Below are positions 56,809-64,000 of a stretch of DNA of 64,000 bases, in pieces. The DNA is from Nitrosomonas sp. Nm84 (GTDB lineage: Bacteria > Pseudomonadota > Gammaproteobacteria > Burkholderiales > Nitrosomonadaceae), in contig NZ_QJJP01000007.1 in assembly GCF_003201565.1 (NCBI RefSeq), forward strand, positions 1 through 64,000, in the 5' to 3' direction. Under the pieces are notes generated by a model. It was given only the letters and a program-made list of their open reading frames with translations, ran no database searches and was not told the origin of the DNA. The translations under genes and the position numbers were made by a program. How positions within the stretch are numbered: position 1 is the stretch's first letter; each line of letters opens with the position of its first letter.

Positions 56809-58338
56809 ATGGATAATTCCGATCATTTAAAATGCATGATGACGGTTATGATAAAAATCATCCTCATTACCAGCATGCTACTCCTGACAGCCTGCATTAC
56901 CATAGAAACAAGAATAGCGGCACCGACAGATATCACCTCGAAAACCTGTCGTGCCCTATATGAAGAAGTTGATATTGCGATCGACAATGCGGGCGTGCGC
57001 GATTATGGTGCGTCACAGGTGCAAGGCTTTCCCTACCTTCGCACGACACGCTTGCTGGCTTCATTCCGTCATGAATTAAACGATGATTTGCCACACTGGA
57101 AAGCATGGGTTGGCCACATGGCTGATCTGGATGCTCAGGCACGCGCAGACGAATTGCGCAATTTACCTTTCATAATCATAGGGCGACAAAAAGATGCTGT
57201 GCTTGATCAACTTAACAGTTGCCGCGATCTATTGATCATGGTTGATCTTATGAAACCAGGCACGGCGCTCCGCACCCAGTTGCGCAATGTTATCCATATC
57301 CCGGATGATTATGTTACCTGGTGGCAGATATTGGGTCTTTATCCAATCACTGCTCCTTTTGTTGCTACCGAAATATCTGCATGGCATAGCAGAACGCATG
57401 ATACCTTCGCCACACCGCTGGCAGCGCTGCCGGTTACAGGTGAGTTGGTGCGCTGGGTGCCGATGTCCGGTACCAGCGCAAATGCCGCACTAGCAGGTAA
57501 ACTGCTGGATAGGCAAGCGATTAGTGAGATTTTGCAACGTTCGCTTGATCCGCTCGGAATGCCATTGCCAACCAATGTCGAGTTGGATCAGCTTTTCGAT
57601 ACGTTTGCACCCCTATGGGAAATCGATGTTGTGGACGAGAATGATCGGATCGGCAGAATACACTGGGAGAATGGACCGGTCGTTGATACCGATCATTCCA
57701 CTGTGTATCGCAAGATTTCACACACGCGCTTTGATAATCAGGTGTTACTGCAACTGAATTACATCGTCTGGTTTCCAGCACGATCGGGGAATGATATTTA
57801 TGCCGGCCAGCTCGATGGCATCAATTGGCGCGTGACTTTAGGACCGGATGGTGAACCGTGGCTTTACGATACTATTCATAACTGTGGCTGTTACCATCAA
57901 TTTTTTCTGAGTCATCAGCTGCGCTTGCGTAAGGATCTTCCTTCTACCTATTTTGAATCACCGCTACTACCGCAACCGGCGCCAGAACAACAGCCAGTGG
58001 TGCTACGCATTGCACACCATACTCACTTCATTCAGAGGATTTATCATGACAACGCGCCGGATAGTCAAGCATCGGCGATACGAACAGATCTGCCGATGCT
58101 GTGGGAAGATTATAATGAATTGCGTTCCCTGCCCTATGATGGCGGATATCGCAGCGTATTCGGTCTTCATGGACTGATCGCCGGAACGGAACGATCAGAG
58201 CGTTTTCTGTTGTGGCCAATGGGTGTCCGCTCGCCCGGCGCAATGCGCCAATGGGGACGCCATGCCACGGCTTTTGTCGGGCGCCGACATTTTGATGATG
58301 CTTTTCTTATCGAGTCGCTATTTGAGAGGACACCATAA
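56809..58338 (+). CDS. Large uncharacterised lipoprotein
   Basis: A 509-residue protein with a signal peptide ending in LLTAC (lipobox cysteine near residue 29), so it should be lipid-anchored. The mature part is soluble, has no membrane helix, and contains many tryptophans and a histidine/cysteine-rich segment HNCGCYHQFFLSHQLRL near residue 365. The family is not recognised. It ends 3 bp before a DUF3047 gene on the same strand, so the two are translated together and may act together in the envelope. AATAGGAAAACCAT precedes the start. Confidence 0.65.
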   Translation: MDNSDHLKCMMTVMIKIILITSMLLLTACITIETRIAAPTDITSKTCRALYEEVDIAIDNAGVRDYGASQVQGFPYLRTTRLLASFRHELNDDLPHWKAWVGHMADLDAQARADELRNLPFIIIGRQKDAVLDQLNSCRDLLIMVDLMKPGTALRTQLRNVIHIPDDYVTWWQILGLYPITAPFVATEISAWHSRTHDTFATPLAALPVTGELVRWVPMSGTSANAALAGKLLDRQAISEILQRSLDPLGMPLPTNVELDQLFDTFAPLWEIDVVDENDRIGRIHWENGPVVDTDHSTVYRKISHTRFDNQVLLQLNYIVWFPARSGNDIYAGQLDGINWRVTLGPDGEPWLYDTIHNCGCYHQFFLSHQLRLRKDLPSTYFESPLLPQPAPEQQPVVLRIAHHTHFIQRIYHDNAPDSQASAIRTDLPMLWEDYNELRSLPYDGGYRSVFGLHGLIAGTERSERFLLWPMGVRSPGAMRQWGRHATAFVGRRHFDDAFLIESLFERTP

Positions 58339-58341
58339 AGA

Positions 58342-58983
58342 ATGAGAAAATGCTTCTTTGGGATAGTACTCTGTCTGCCGGTAATCGCCTGGGCGCAAGG
58401 TGAGCACATCGATATCGCTCGCTTTTCACGAGGCGATCTGAATGGTTGGCAGACAAAGGTTTTTGCTGGAGAAACCCACTATTTTCTGGAAAACTCGAAT
58501 GGACAAATCGCTTTGCGCGCTGACAGCAGTGCCGCCGCTTCGGGGCGTTATCGTGAAGTCAGCGTCGACCTCAACAAAACGCCCATTCTGAATTGGATGT
58601 GGAAAGTTGACGGTATATTGACAGGCAATGATGAGCGTACTCGTAAGGGTGATGATTATCCTGCACGTGTTTACGTGGTATTTTCCGGCGGCGCGATGTT
58701 CTGGCGCACCCGTGCCATCAATTATGTATGGTCGAACAACCAGCCGATCGGTAGTGGTTGGCCCAATGCGTTTACCGAGCGTGCGCACATGATCGCAATT
58801 GAATCAGGCGCCGATCGGGCTGGTCAGTGGGTGCGCGAACGCCGGGACGTACGTGTCGATTACCGGCGTGCGTTTGGTGAAGAACCGGGGCATGTCGATG
58901 CTGTGGCAATTATGACCGATACTGACAATACCGGTTTGGTTGCGACAGCATGGTATGGGGATATCTGGTTTACACACCGCTGA
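58342..58983 (+). CDS. DUF3047 family exported protein
   Basis: A 213-residue protein with a signal peptide (residues 1-19, ending AWAQG) and a DUF3047 domain. Family features are LNWMWKVDGIL, KGDDYPARVYVVFSGG and AVAIMTDTDNTGLVATAWYGDI near the end, which suggest a jelly-roll, possibly carbohydrate-binding fold. The function is unknown. It is coupled to the lipoprotein gene 3 bp upstream. Confidence 0.88.
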   Translation: MRKCFFGIVLCLPVIAWAQGEHIDIARFSRGDLNGWQTKVFAGETHYFLENSNGQIALRADSSAAASGRYREVSVDLNKTPILNWMWKVDGILTGNDERTRKGDDYPARVYVVFSGGAMFWRTRAINYVWSNNQPIGSGWPNAFTERAHMIAIESGADRAGQWVRERRDVRVDYRRAFGEEPGHVDAVAIMTDTDNTGLVATAWYGDIWFTHR

Positions 58984-59017
58984 AACCATTGCCCTGATGC
59001 GCGATCATGGTATCGCT

Positions 59018-59032
59018 TAACAGGCCTGTTAA
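59018..59032. repeat. Palindrome TAACAGGCCTGTTAA
   Basis: A third, one-base-longer member of the palindrome family at 29341 and 53709, here in the gap between the DUF3047 gene and ydbL. Confidence 0.6.
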
Positions 59033-59057
59033 AGCTGTAACTGACTGCCGTTATGCG

Positions 59058-59408
59058 CTATTTCTTTATCCAGTTGCCATTGACTTGAATCCAGGTTCCT
59101 GCAGGTACTTTCTTGAATATTTCTTCTGCATATACTTTTCCCACTTGATCAATAGCGACACCCTGAGCAGCTGCCTTTTGTTGGTAGATTATTTTGCGTT
59201 GTGCGTTAATCGCGTCAGCTTCTGCCCGGGCACCGGGTTCTCTGGCCACGACATAGCCGTCATAACGCTCACCAATTGCCCCGGATGCGCGCAAATTCTC
59301 CAGATTGTCGGCCCATACGGATGTTCCGCAAAGCGATAGTGCCAGCACAATAGCATTTATCATTCCCAACAAGGGCTTTGTCGTCGTTACCTTTTGAATA
59401 CGTTGCAT
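59058..59408 (-). CDS. ydbL: YdbL family periplasmic protein
   Basis: A 116-residue exported protein (signal peptide about residues 14-34, ending SVWAD) of the YdbL/DUF1318 family. Typical parts are LRASGAIGERYDGYV, a helix with ADAINAQRKIIYQQKAAAQG and the C-terminal PAGTWIQVNGNWIKK. It is the last gene of ydbH-ynbE-ydbL, where YdbL is proposed to modulate the YdbH-YnbE lipid bridge. The start follows ATAAGGAGAACAAAT. Confidence 0.9.
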   Translation of the reverse strand: MQRIQKVTTTKPLLGMINAIVLALSLCGTSVWADNLENLRASGAIGERYDGYVVAREPGARAEADAINAQRKIIYQQKAAAQGVAIDQVGKVYAEEIFKKVPAGTWIQVNGNWIKK

Positions 59409-59434
59409 ATTTGTTCTCCTTATCTGATGAAGTC

Positions 59435-59650
59435 TTAGAAGATACTAGGATTGGCGGCTATATCTTTCTTAGCCTCTTCTTCAAGCTTTACTCGAATATC
59501 TGCATCCAGCTTGATATTGAGGTTAATCGTGATCGGTTCCTGCGGTGCTTCGACTTTCACTGTGGGTGCGCACGCAGTGATTATTAAGCTGCAAAGAATC
59601 GGTATTATTTTGATACTTATTCTATTGGTTATTCGATCCATGTTGCGCAT
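59435..59650 (-). CDS. ynbE: YnbE-like lipoprotein
   Basis: A 71-residue lipoprotein with a signal ending LIITAC (cysteine near residue 27) and the family's mature part TVKVEAPQEPITINLNIKLDA, a beta strand that in E. coli YnbE stacks and pairs with the C-terminus of YdbH to complete a bridge to the outer membrane. AAAGGAGTGCAATC precedes the start. It lies between ydbH and ydbL on the same strand. Confidence 0.92.
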   Translation of the reverse strand: MRNMDRITNRISIKIIPILCSLIITACAPTVKVEAPQEPITINLNIKLDADIRVKLEEEAKKDIAANPSIF

Positions 59651-59751
59651 GATTGCACTCCTTTTTTGATAGATTCCCGAACCATGTTCCTCCCGGAAAT
59701 TCGATAATGGGCTTTTCTTTGCGCCATGTCCGCAATTTAGTGCAGCATAGC

Positions 59752-62217
59752 TTAATATAGCTTGAATGAGCTACGCAGAATTTCATGGGATAAGCTGTAC
59801 CCTTGATTGATCGCCTGCAGAATTTTATCAATATTCGTTTCAAGCTTGATATTTAAACGGAATGCTTGCCCGTCTTTAATCTTGGGATTATTTCCCAGCA
59901 TGGAAAATTTAACTACTAAATCATGCGTCACTGATTTATCCAGATTCAGTGACAGTTCGGTGTAATGAAAATCTTCCATGGCTTGCAGCAACAAATTCAT
60001 TTCGTCACCGGCAGAGGTTAACAGTTGCGAAGCCTTCTCGGATTTGAAGTGCAACGTACCCGGCGCCTTGGCTACGAGATGGCCGTTGGTTATCGTCACT
60101 TGATTATTTTCCAGCGTAAATGGAATCTGGCCGTCCAGATGCCCACTGCCTACAAGCCCGTCAACCTTGATCAGGTTAAAAAAAGTCTCCAGATCAATGT
60201 TGTTTATCTGGATCAGCATATCGGAGTGCGCAGCAGCAGGGTCGATAACAGTGGGCACCACTGACACCACACCGTCCATCATGGAAAATTGCGCTTTTTC
60301 AAGCGCGATGCGAGGAGAATCGGCGCCTATAATACGGTAGGAAATCAGCAAGTTCTCCAGCGGAATGCCAGCATCAATCCGCCGGATGGTGATCGTTTGC
60401 CGGGGTGGACTGCTGAGTGCTAACAAATTATCTAAATTAAGCGTCACGTTTAGATCGTTCACTTTTACGGCTTCACGTGCAAACGACATGTTGTGCAGTT
60501 CAAACGTGCCACGACTGGTGCGCATACCTTTCGTAGACCATTTGAATTGGGTGCTGACGCTGATTTGACCACTCACATCTTCGAGTTGTGCCAGAGCCGG
60601 GGATAGCGCTCCGGGCTGCAGTTTATGCGGTGAAAACTTTAACGGCGTAATCTCGGCCTTTAGCGTGCCATTACCACTGCTTGGTTCATGCCTGCCGGTA
60701 ACTTTTAAATAAGGTAAGCTTGGCAAACCACCTGTAACATCCAATGCATAAACTGCCGGTTTTCCATCGGCCGCTTTGTTGCGAATGTTGCCGGAAATTG
60801 ACAATGTCGCAAATAGAGGCTCGGGTGCCAGATGCTGTAGCCGGCCGATGGCAAAATCGGCAGCATTGCCAATTTCGGTATCGTTCACGTGTACGATGGC
60901 TGAGATATTCTGCACTTGCAAGTGAGACTGTGGCAGATGCAAGGCTGTGTCATTGATGACAAGTTGTCCCCGGTATTCTTTGTGGGTATCGAATTCTCCA
61001 GTTAAGGCTATTTTTCCTGGGCGAACCTGTATTTCAGTGGTTGGAGATCCGGTGCGTTCGGCATGCAATGTAAGGTTGCTGGGTACGACTGCGATATCAT
61101 GTTTGAGAGTGAAGCCTTGTGGTTTTTTTACCAGCTCTAGATTTGCCTGAGAAATTGCAAGGCCAGGGGCATTTTGGAAGCGTAGGGGATAGTCAGACTC
61201 AATCTTGCCCAATGTCACTTGTCCCGGATTGCGCAATCCGATGCGCCAGATATCCTGGCTGGAATTAATTTGCAGCGGCAAGGCAATGGATAATTGCTGG
61301 ATATTCAACGAGTCCGCAGCCAGTTGTCCACCATCGACGGCCACGTCGAGTTCGCCAGTCCAGGCATTTGGTAGGCCACGGATGTCTCCTTTAAGGGCGA
61401 TGTGATGAATGGCCGCATCACGTAATGACAATGCTGCCGGGTTTTCATCAGCTGGCGCAGATACTGGTTTTTCTGATTCTTTTGCCTGTAGTTTGATACC
61501 TGATAGCATGAACTCTGTCCGGGCATGCTGTAACTGTAATGCAGCAAGTGTAAAAGCTGTTTCGCCTGTAAAGCTGGAAATTTTGGCTTCAGGGATGTTC
61601 AGCATGCCATCTGCAACGGTGAGTTTGCCCTGTACATTGCCTTGTGCATCCAGAGTCGCAGTCAACATGACCTTGGCTTGACCCAGTGAACCGGTGGTGA
61701 TGGTATTAAGGCGTATCACCCGTGCACCCGGCTGGTTTTGTGCAATGTCGCCAGACAAAGCAATCATTGCATCACCCGCCGTCGAATGCAGATGAATCGT
61801 TGAATCCTTAAGTGAAAAGACAGGTAACCAAGCGATGTTGATATCTGTCCCAGATGCTGAGGTCATGGGTTGCAGAGAATTCACAGGAGAGCGTTCTCGA
61901 TTCAGATCGAATACCACCTTAAGACCGCTAATCTCAACCGAGATCGGCTTTTCGGCGAGCAGATCCTGTAAATCCCAGGTCACCAAAATTTTATCAACAC
62001 GCAGCTCCTTGTTATTACCTGCTGCCAAATCGTGCAATCGGAGCGTACTGAATGAAAATTCTTCAACTGCAATGGACTGAAGCGGTAAGCCTTGTTTGCG
62101 CAACTGATCATTGATAAGCGCTTCCAGCAAGGAATGGCGAAACGCATAAAGACCAACCCCAGCAAACATGATGAGACTAATCAGAACTAGTAGCCCAATT
62201 GTTAGCTGTTTACCCAT
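59752..62217 (-). CDS. ydbH: YdbH-type AsmA-like intermembrane lipid transport protein
   Basis: An 821-residue protein with one N-terminal membrane helix (about 5-25) and a very long periplasmic beta-groove domain, ending in LVVKFSMLGNNPKIKDGQAFR and a short tail. The long hydrophobic-groove repeat pattern, the N-terminal anchor and its place upstream of ynbE and ydbL identify it as YdbH, one of the AsmA-like proteins that carry phospholipid between inner and outer membranes in parallel with TamB and YhdP. Length is near that of E. coli YdbH (about 880). Confidence 0.9.
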   Translation of the reverse strand: MGKQLTIGLLVLISLIMFAGVGLYAFRHSLLEALINDQLRKQGLPLQSIAVEEFSFSTLRLHDLAAGNNKELRVDKILVTWDLQDLLAEKPISVEISGLKVVFDLNRERSPVNSLQPMTSASGTDINIAWLPVFSLKDSTIHLHSTAGDAMIALSGDIAQNQPGARVIRLNTITTGSLGQAKVMLTATLDAQGNVQGKLTVADGMLNIPEAKISSFTGETAFTLAALQLQHARTEFMLSGIKLQAKESEKPVSAPADENPAALSLRDAAIHHIALKGDIRGLPNAWTGELDVAVDGGQLAADSLNIQQLSIALPLQINSSQDIWRIGLRNPGQVTLGKIESDYPLRFQNAPGLAISQANLELVKKPQGFTLKHDIAVVPSNLTLHAERTGSPTTEIQVRPGKIALTGEFDTHKEYRGQLVINDTALHLPQSHLQVQNISAIVHVNDTEIGNAADFAIGRLQHLAPEPLFATLSISGNIRNKAADGKPAVYALDVTGGLPSLPYLKVTGRHEPSSGNGTLKAEITPLKFSPHKLQPGALSPALAQLEDVSGQISVSTQFKWSTKGMRTSRGTFELHNMSFAREAVKVNDLNVTLNLDNLLALSSPPRQTITIRRIDAGIPLENLLISYRIIGADSPRIALEKAQFSMMDGVVSVVPTVIDPAAAHSDMLIQINNIDLETFFNLIKVDGLVGSGHLDGQIPFTLENNQVTITNGHLVAKAPGTLHFKSEKASQLLTSAGDEMNLLLQAMEDFHYTELSLNLDKSVTHDLVVKFSMLGNNPKIKDGQAFRLNIKLETNIDKILQAINQGYSLSHEILRSSFKLY

Positions 62218-62407
62218 CGGATTAATTGTGCTTGCAATGGCTCATGCTGTTTCCTCAATAGGCAACCTTCGACGGTTTAAACGTAGTGCTTTGAGTTTTA
62301 CAAATTAGAGACTATCACGTCTGCAGTTAAAACGAAATTCGATTTCTTTTAGCTGCTGGTAAAAGATAAATTTTGCCAACTGATATTTAGCAAAATTCCT
62401 GAGAGGT

Positions 62408-62620
62408 TTACGATAGCTTGAGCTTCTCACACTCCATAGAAGATTTCGCCATTGAGTAAATTATCACGCGGCGTTCCGTTGGAGCTTTCACAGTACCCGC
62501 TCTCTCAAGGATTGTCAGGCATGATATAAGCCATTTTGACGCCAAATGATTGGCCACGAATTCTGATCCATTATCACTGCGAATGTATTTTGGGATGCAA
62601 TGAATATCCAGCGTCATCGG
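62408..62620 (-). pseudogene. IS3-family integrase-core fragment
   Basis: Minus-strand translation gives IPKYIRSDNGSEFVANHLAS, the DDE/rve-core signature, then, after a frameshift, YCESSNGTPRDNLLNGEIFY and a stop just before EAQAI. The rest of the transposase is absent. The surrounding gap 62218-62671 contains nothing else recognisable. Confidence 0.75.
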
Positions 62621-62671
62621 TAGCAGCTCTTGTCACTTATTGGTCAATTACTTAACTGCAATCCCGACTGA

Positions 62672-64000
62672 CTATATCACCACAATATCTGCGTTAGTCA
62701 TTGCTAACCCGGCACTGAGAATGGCAATTTGTTGTATCGTCCCTGCTCCACTGCCATCTGCATCATAGAGCAACACACCTGTAGAGCTGTTATAAATGAG
62801 GTAGTCATTTGCATCCAATGCTTTTGTGCCAATCCTGAATTGTGTGGCTGCCAGGGTGCCTGTTGTTGTCAATGCGGTAAACACAGCATTGTCTAACTGA
62901 ATAGTGTCATTGATAACGCTAAAGTCGGTGATCGTGTCGATATGTCCGGTAGTTGTGAACTTGAAGGCATCATTGCCTCCGTCACCCGTTAGAATATTAT
63001 TTCCTGTACCACCATCCAGCTTGTCATTCCCACGTCCACCACTAAGCGTATCATTGCCGGTTCCACCTAGAAGCGTATCATTGCCGCTATCGCCTCGAAG
63101 AGTATCGTTACCAGTCCCACCTGCGAGCTTGTCATTACCAATCCCTCCACTAAGCCCATTGGCTGCAGCATTGCCTGTAATGGTATTAGCTTGACTGTTT
63201 CCTATACCATCAATGGCTGCTGTTCCAGTAAGGGTGATATTTTCGATATTTTCAAGCGAGACATAGGTCACCCTGCTATTAACAGTATCAATGCCTTCAT
63301 TAAGTTTCTCAATGACTTCGTCATCGATATTCTCTACAAAATAAATGTCATTACCTGATCCACCTACCATGGTATCTGCACCAGACCAGCCGACAATGGT
63401 ATCGTTGCCATTCCCGCCGAATAGAGCATTATCCTTGTCATTTCCGGTTAAAGTATCATCAAGGGCACTTCCAACCAGATGCTCAATACCAACCAAAGTA
63501 TCTAGTCCTGCACCAATTGTATTTTGCTGCTCGTTAATATTGAGTGAAACCGTTACTGCCGCCGCAGCATTTGCATAACTGGCTGTATCGTCATCGAAGG
63601 CTGATCCTGTCAATATATCATTGCCCGCCGTGCTAACGAGCATGTTAGTAGCCTTGCCATTAGCATCAAAGCGCTGAACGTAAACACCCAAATCAGCGCC
63701 ATCCTGGAATTCAGAGTCCCATGTCACTACAAAACCACCATCATTTAGAGCTGACACATGAGGATTTAGCTGGTTGCCTGCTATAAAGGTATTAGCATGA
63801 AACTCTTCACCTTTTTTAACCCCGTTCGCACCAAAAATCTGTCCATAAATACCAAAATCAGAGGATGAATAACCGTCTTGGGGGCTTGATGGCCAAATGA
63901 CTACAAAGTCCCCATTACTCAAATTAGTTACAAAAGTACTGAGTTGATACCCTCCTGAAAGCGTACTGATTCTAAATTCAGAACCTATCGTAGTGTTGTT
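62672..64000 (-). CDS. RTX calcium-binding repeat protein (cut by window edge)
   Basis: The frame stays open from 63922 through to 64000, so the gene starts outside the window and at least 442 residues are seen. The upstream part carries repeated strands of the pattern GGFVVTWDSEFQDG and NGDFVVIW (bacterial cadherin-like or pre-peptidase repeats). The middle has about seven RTX nonapeptides (GGNGNDTIVG, GGTGNDTLRG, GGRGNDKLDG). A C-terminal DITDFS-like type I secretion tail with DANDYLIYNSSTGVLLYDADG follows. Probably a secreted surface protein stabilised by calcium. Confidence 0.88.
   Translation of the reverse strand, partial: NNTTIGSEFRISTLSGGYQLSTFVTNLSNGDFVVIWPSSPQDGYSSSDFGIYGQIFGANGVKKGEEFHANTFIAGNQLNPHVSALNDGGFVVTWDSEFQDGADLGVYVQRFDANGKATNMLVSTAGNDILTGSAFDDDTASYANAAAAVTVSLNINEQQNTIGAGLDTLVGIEHLVGSALDDTLTGNDKDNALFGGNGNDTIVGWSGADTMVGGSGNDIYFVENIDDEVIEKLNEGIDTVNSRVTYVSLENIENITLTGTAAIDGIGNSQANTITGNAAANGLSGGIGNDKLAGGTGNDTLRGDSGNDTLLGGTGNDTLSGGRGNDKLDGGTGNNILTGDGGNDAFKFTTTGHIDTITDFSVINDTIQLDNAVFTALTTTGTLAATQFRIGTKALDANDYLIYNSSTGVLLYDADGSGAGTIQQIAILSAGLAMTNADIVVI

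Noticed and set aside
62904..63194. Plus-strand frame rich in Ser-Leu-Pro repeats, looking like a repeat protein
   Set aside because: It is the antisense shadow of the RTX nonapeptide repeats.

Overview
This window looks like chromosomal DNA of a betaproteobacterium, most likely a member of the Nitrosomonadaceae (Nitrosomonas-like). That placement is inferred from gene content and order: hemC-hemD-hemY, pilC-pilD-coaE-zapD, rsmD-coaD-fdx, hopanoid genes and many small stress proteins. No 16S rRNA, amo or hao gene is present to confirm it. The background is of moderate GC content, apart from one clearly GC-rich insert at about 40.28-41.57 kb.

Layout. 0-9.7 kb: an IS5-family end truncates a dead hopanoid transporter gene (hpnN). 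Then come transporters (TauE/SafE family, CstA with its YbdD partner, DASS anion carrier), a frameshifted secreted protein, CsbD, a charged small envelope protein, a dispersed repeat with a terminator, and IS5-family remnants. 9.7-13.3 kb: zapD, coaE, pilD and pilC on the minus strand. 13.5-18.6 kb: a YeeZ-like SDR, a 2Fe-2S flavoreductase, and hemC-hemD-hemY with hemX almost deleted. 18.7-26.7 kb: ppc, a lone non-catalytic M16 protein, rsmD-coaD-ferredoxin, and pilT-pilU. 27.1-31.7 kb: redox and housekeeping genes (intradiol dioxygenase, trxB, smr, DksA-like, PrxQ, MFS) and tRNA-Arg(CCU).

31.7-42.7 kb is the accessory part. Next to the tRNA lies a 5'-truncated reverse transcriptase facing a secreted DUF1566 protein, a fold used by diversity-generating retroelement targets. 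A 16-bp exact copy of the 3' end of that DUF1566 gene, stop codon included, lies just upstream of the reverse transcriptase. Then come IS ends, a decayed BON lipoprotein, a copper-storage-like four-helix protein, an intact BON lipoprotein, a catalase-like protein, a Crp/Fnr regulator and a fragment of a second one. A ketopantoate-reductase-like gene overlaps hpnA. Next are IS3 remnants, a GC-rich DUF2254 gene, and the tail of a DUF4255 (Pvc16-type) gene followed by a companion gene, which may be the relic of a contractile injection system.

42.7-64 kb: agmatine/putrescine synthesis (speA, speB), a cluster of small membrane and envelope proteins (DUF4112, PLDc_N, entericidin-like remnant, DUF1328), a VOC protein, gdhA, a soluble lytic transglycosylase, an Hpt protein, a thiolase, a permuted papain-fold enzyme, two RTX proteins, a lipoprotein/DUF3047 pair, and the ydbH-ynbE-ydbL set for lipid transport between the two membranes. 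The window carries many decayed genes (hpnN, hemX, BON, crp, RT, several transposases), so gene loss and IS activity are its main themes.
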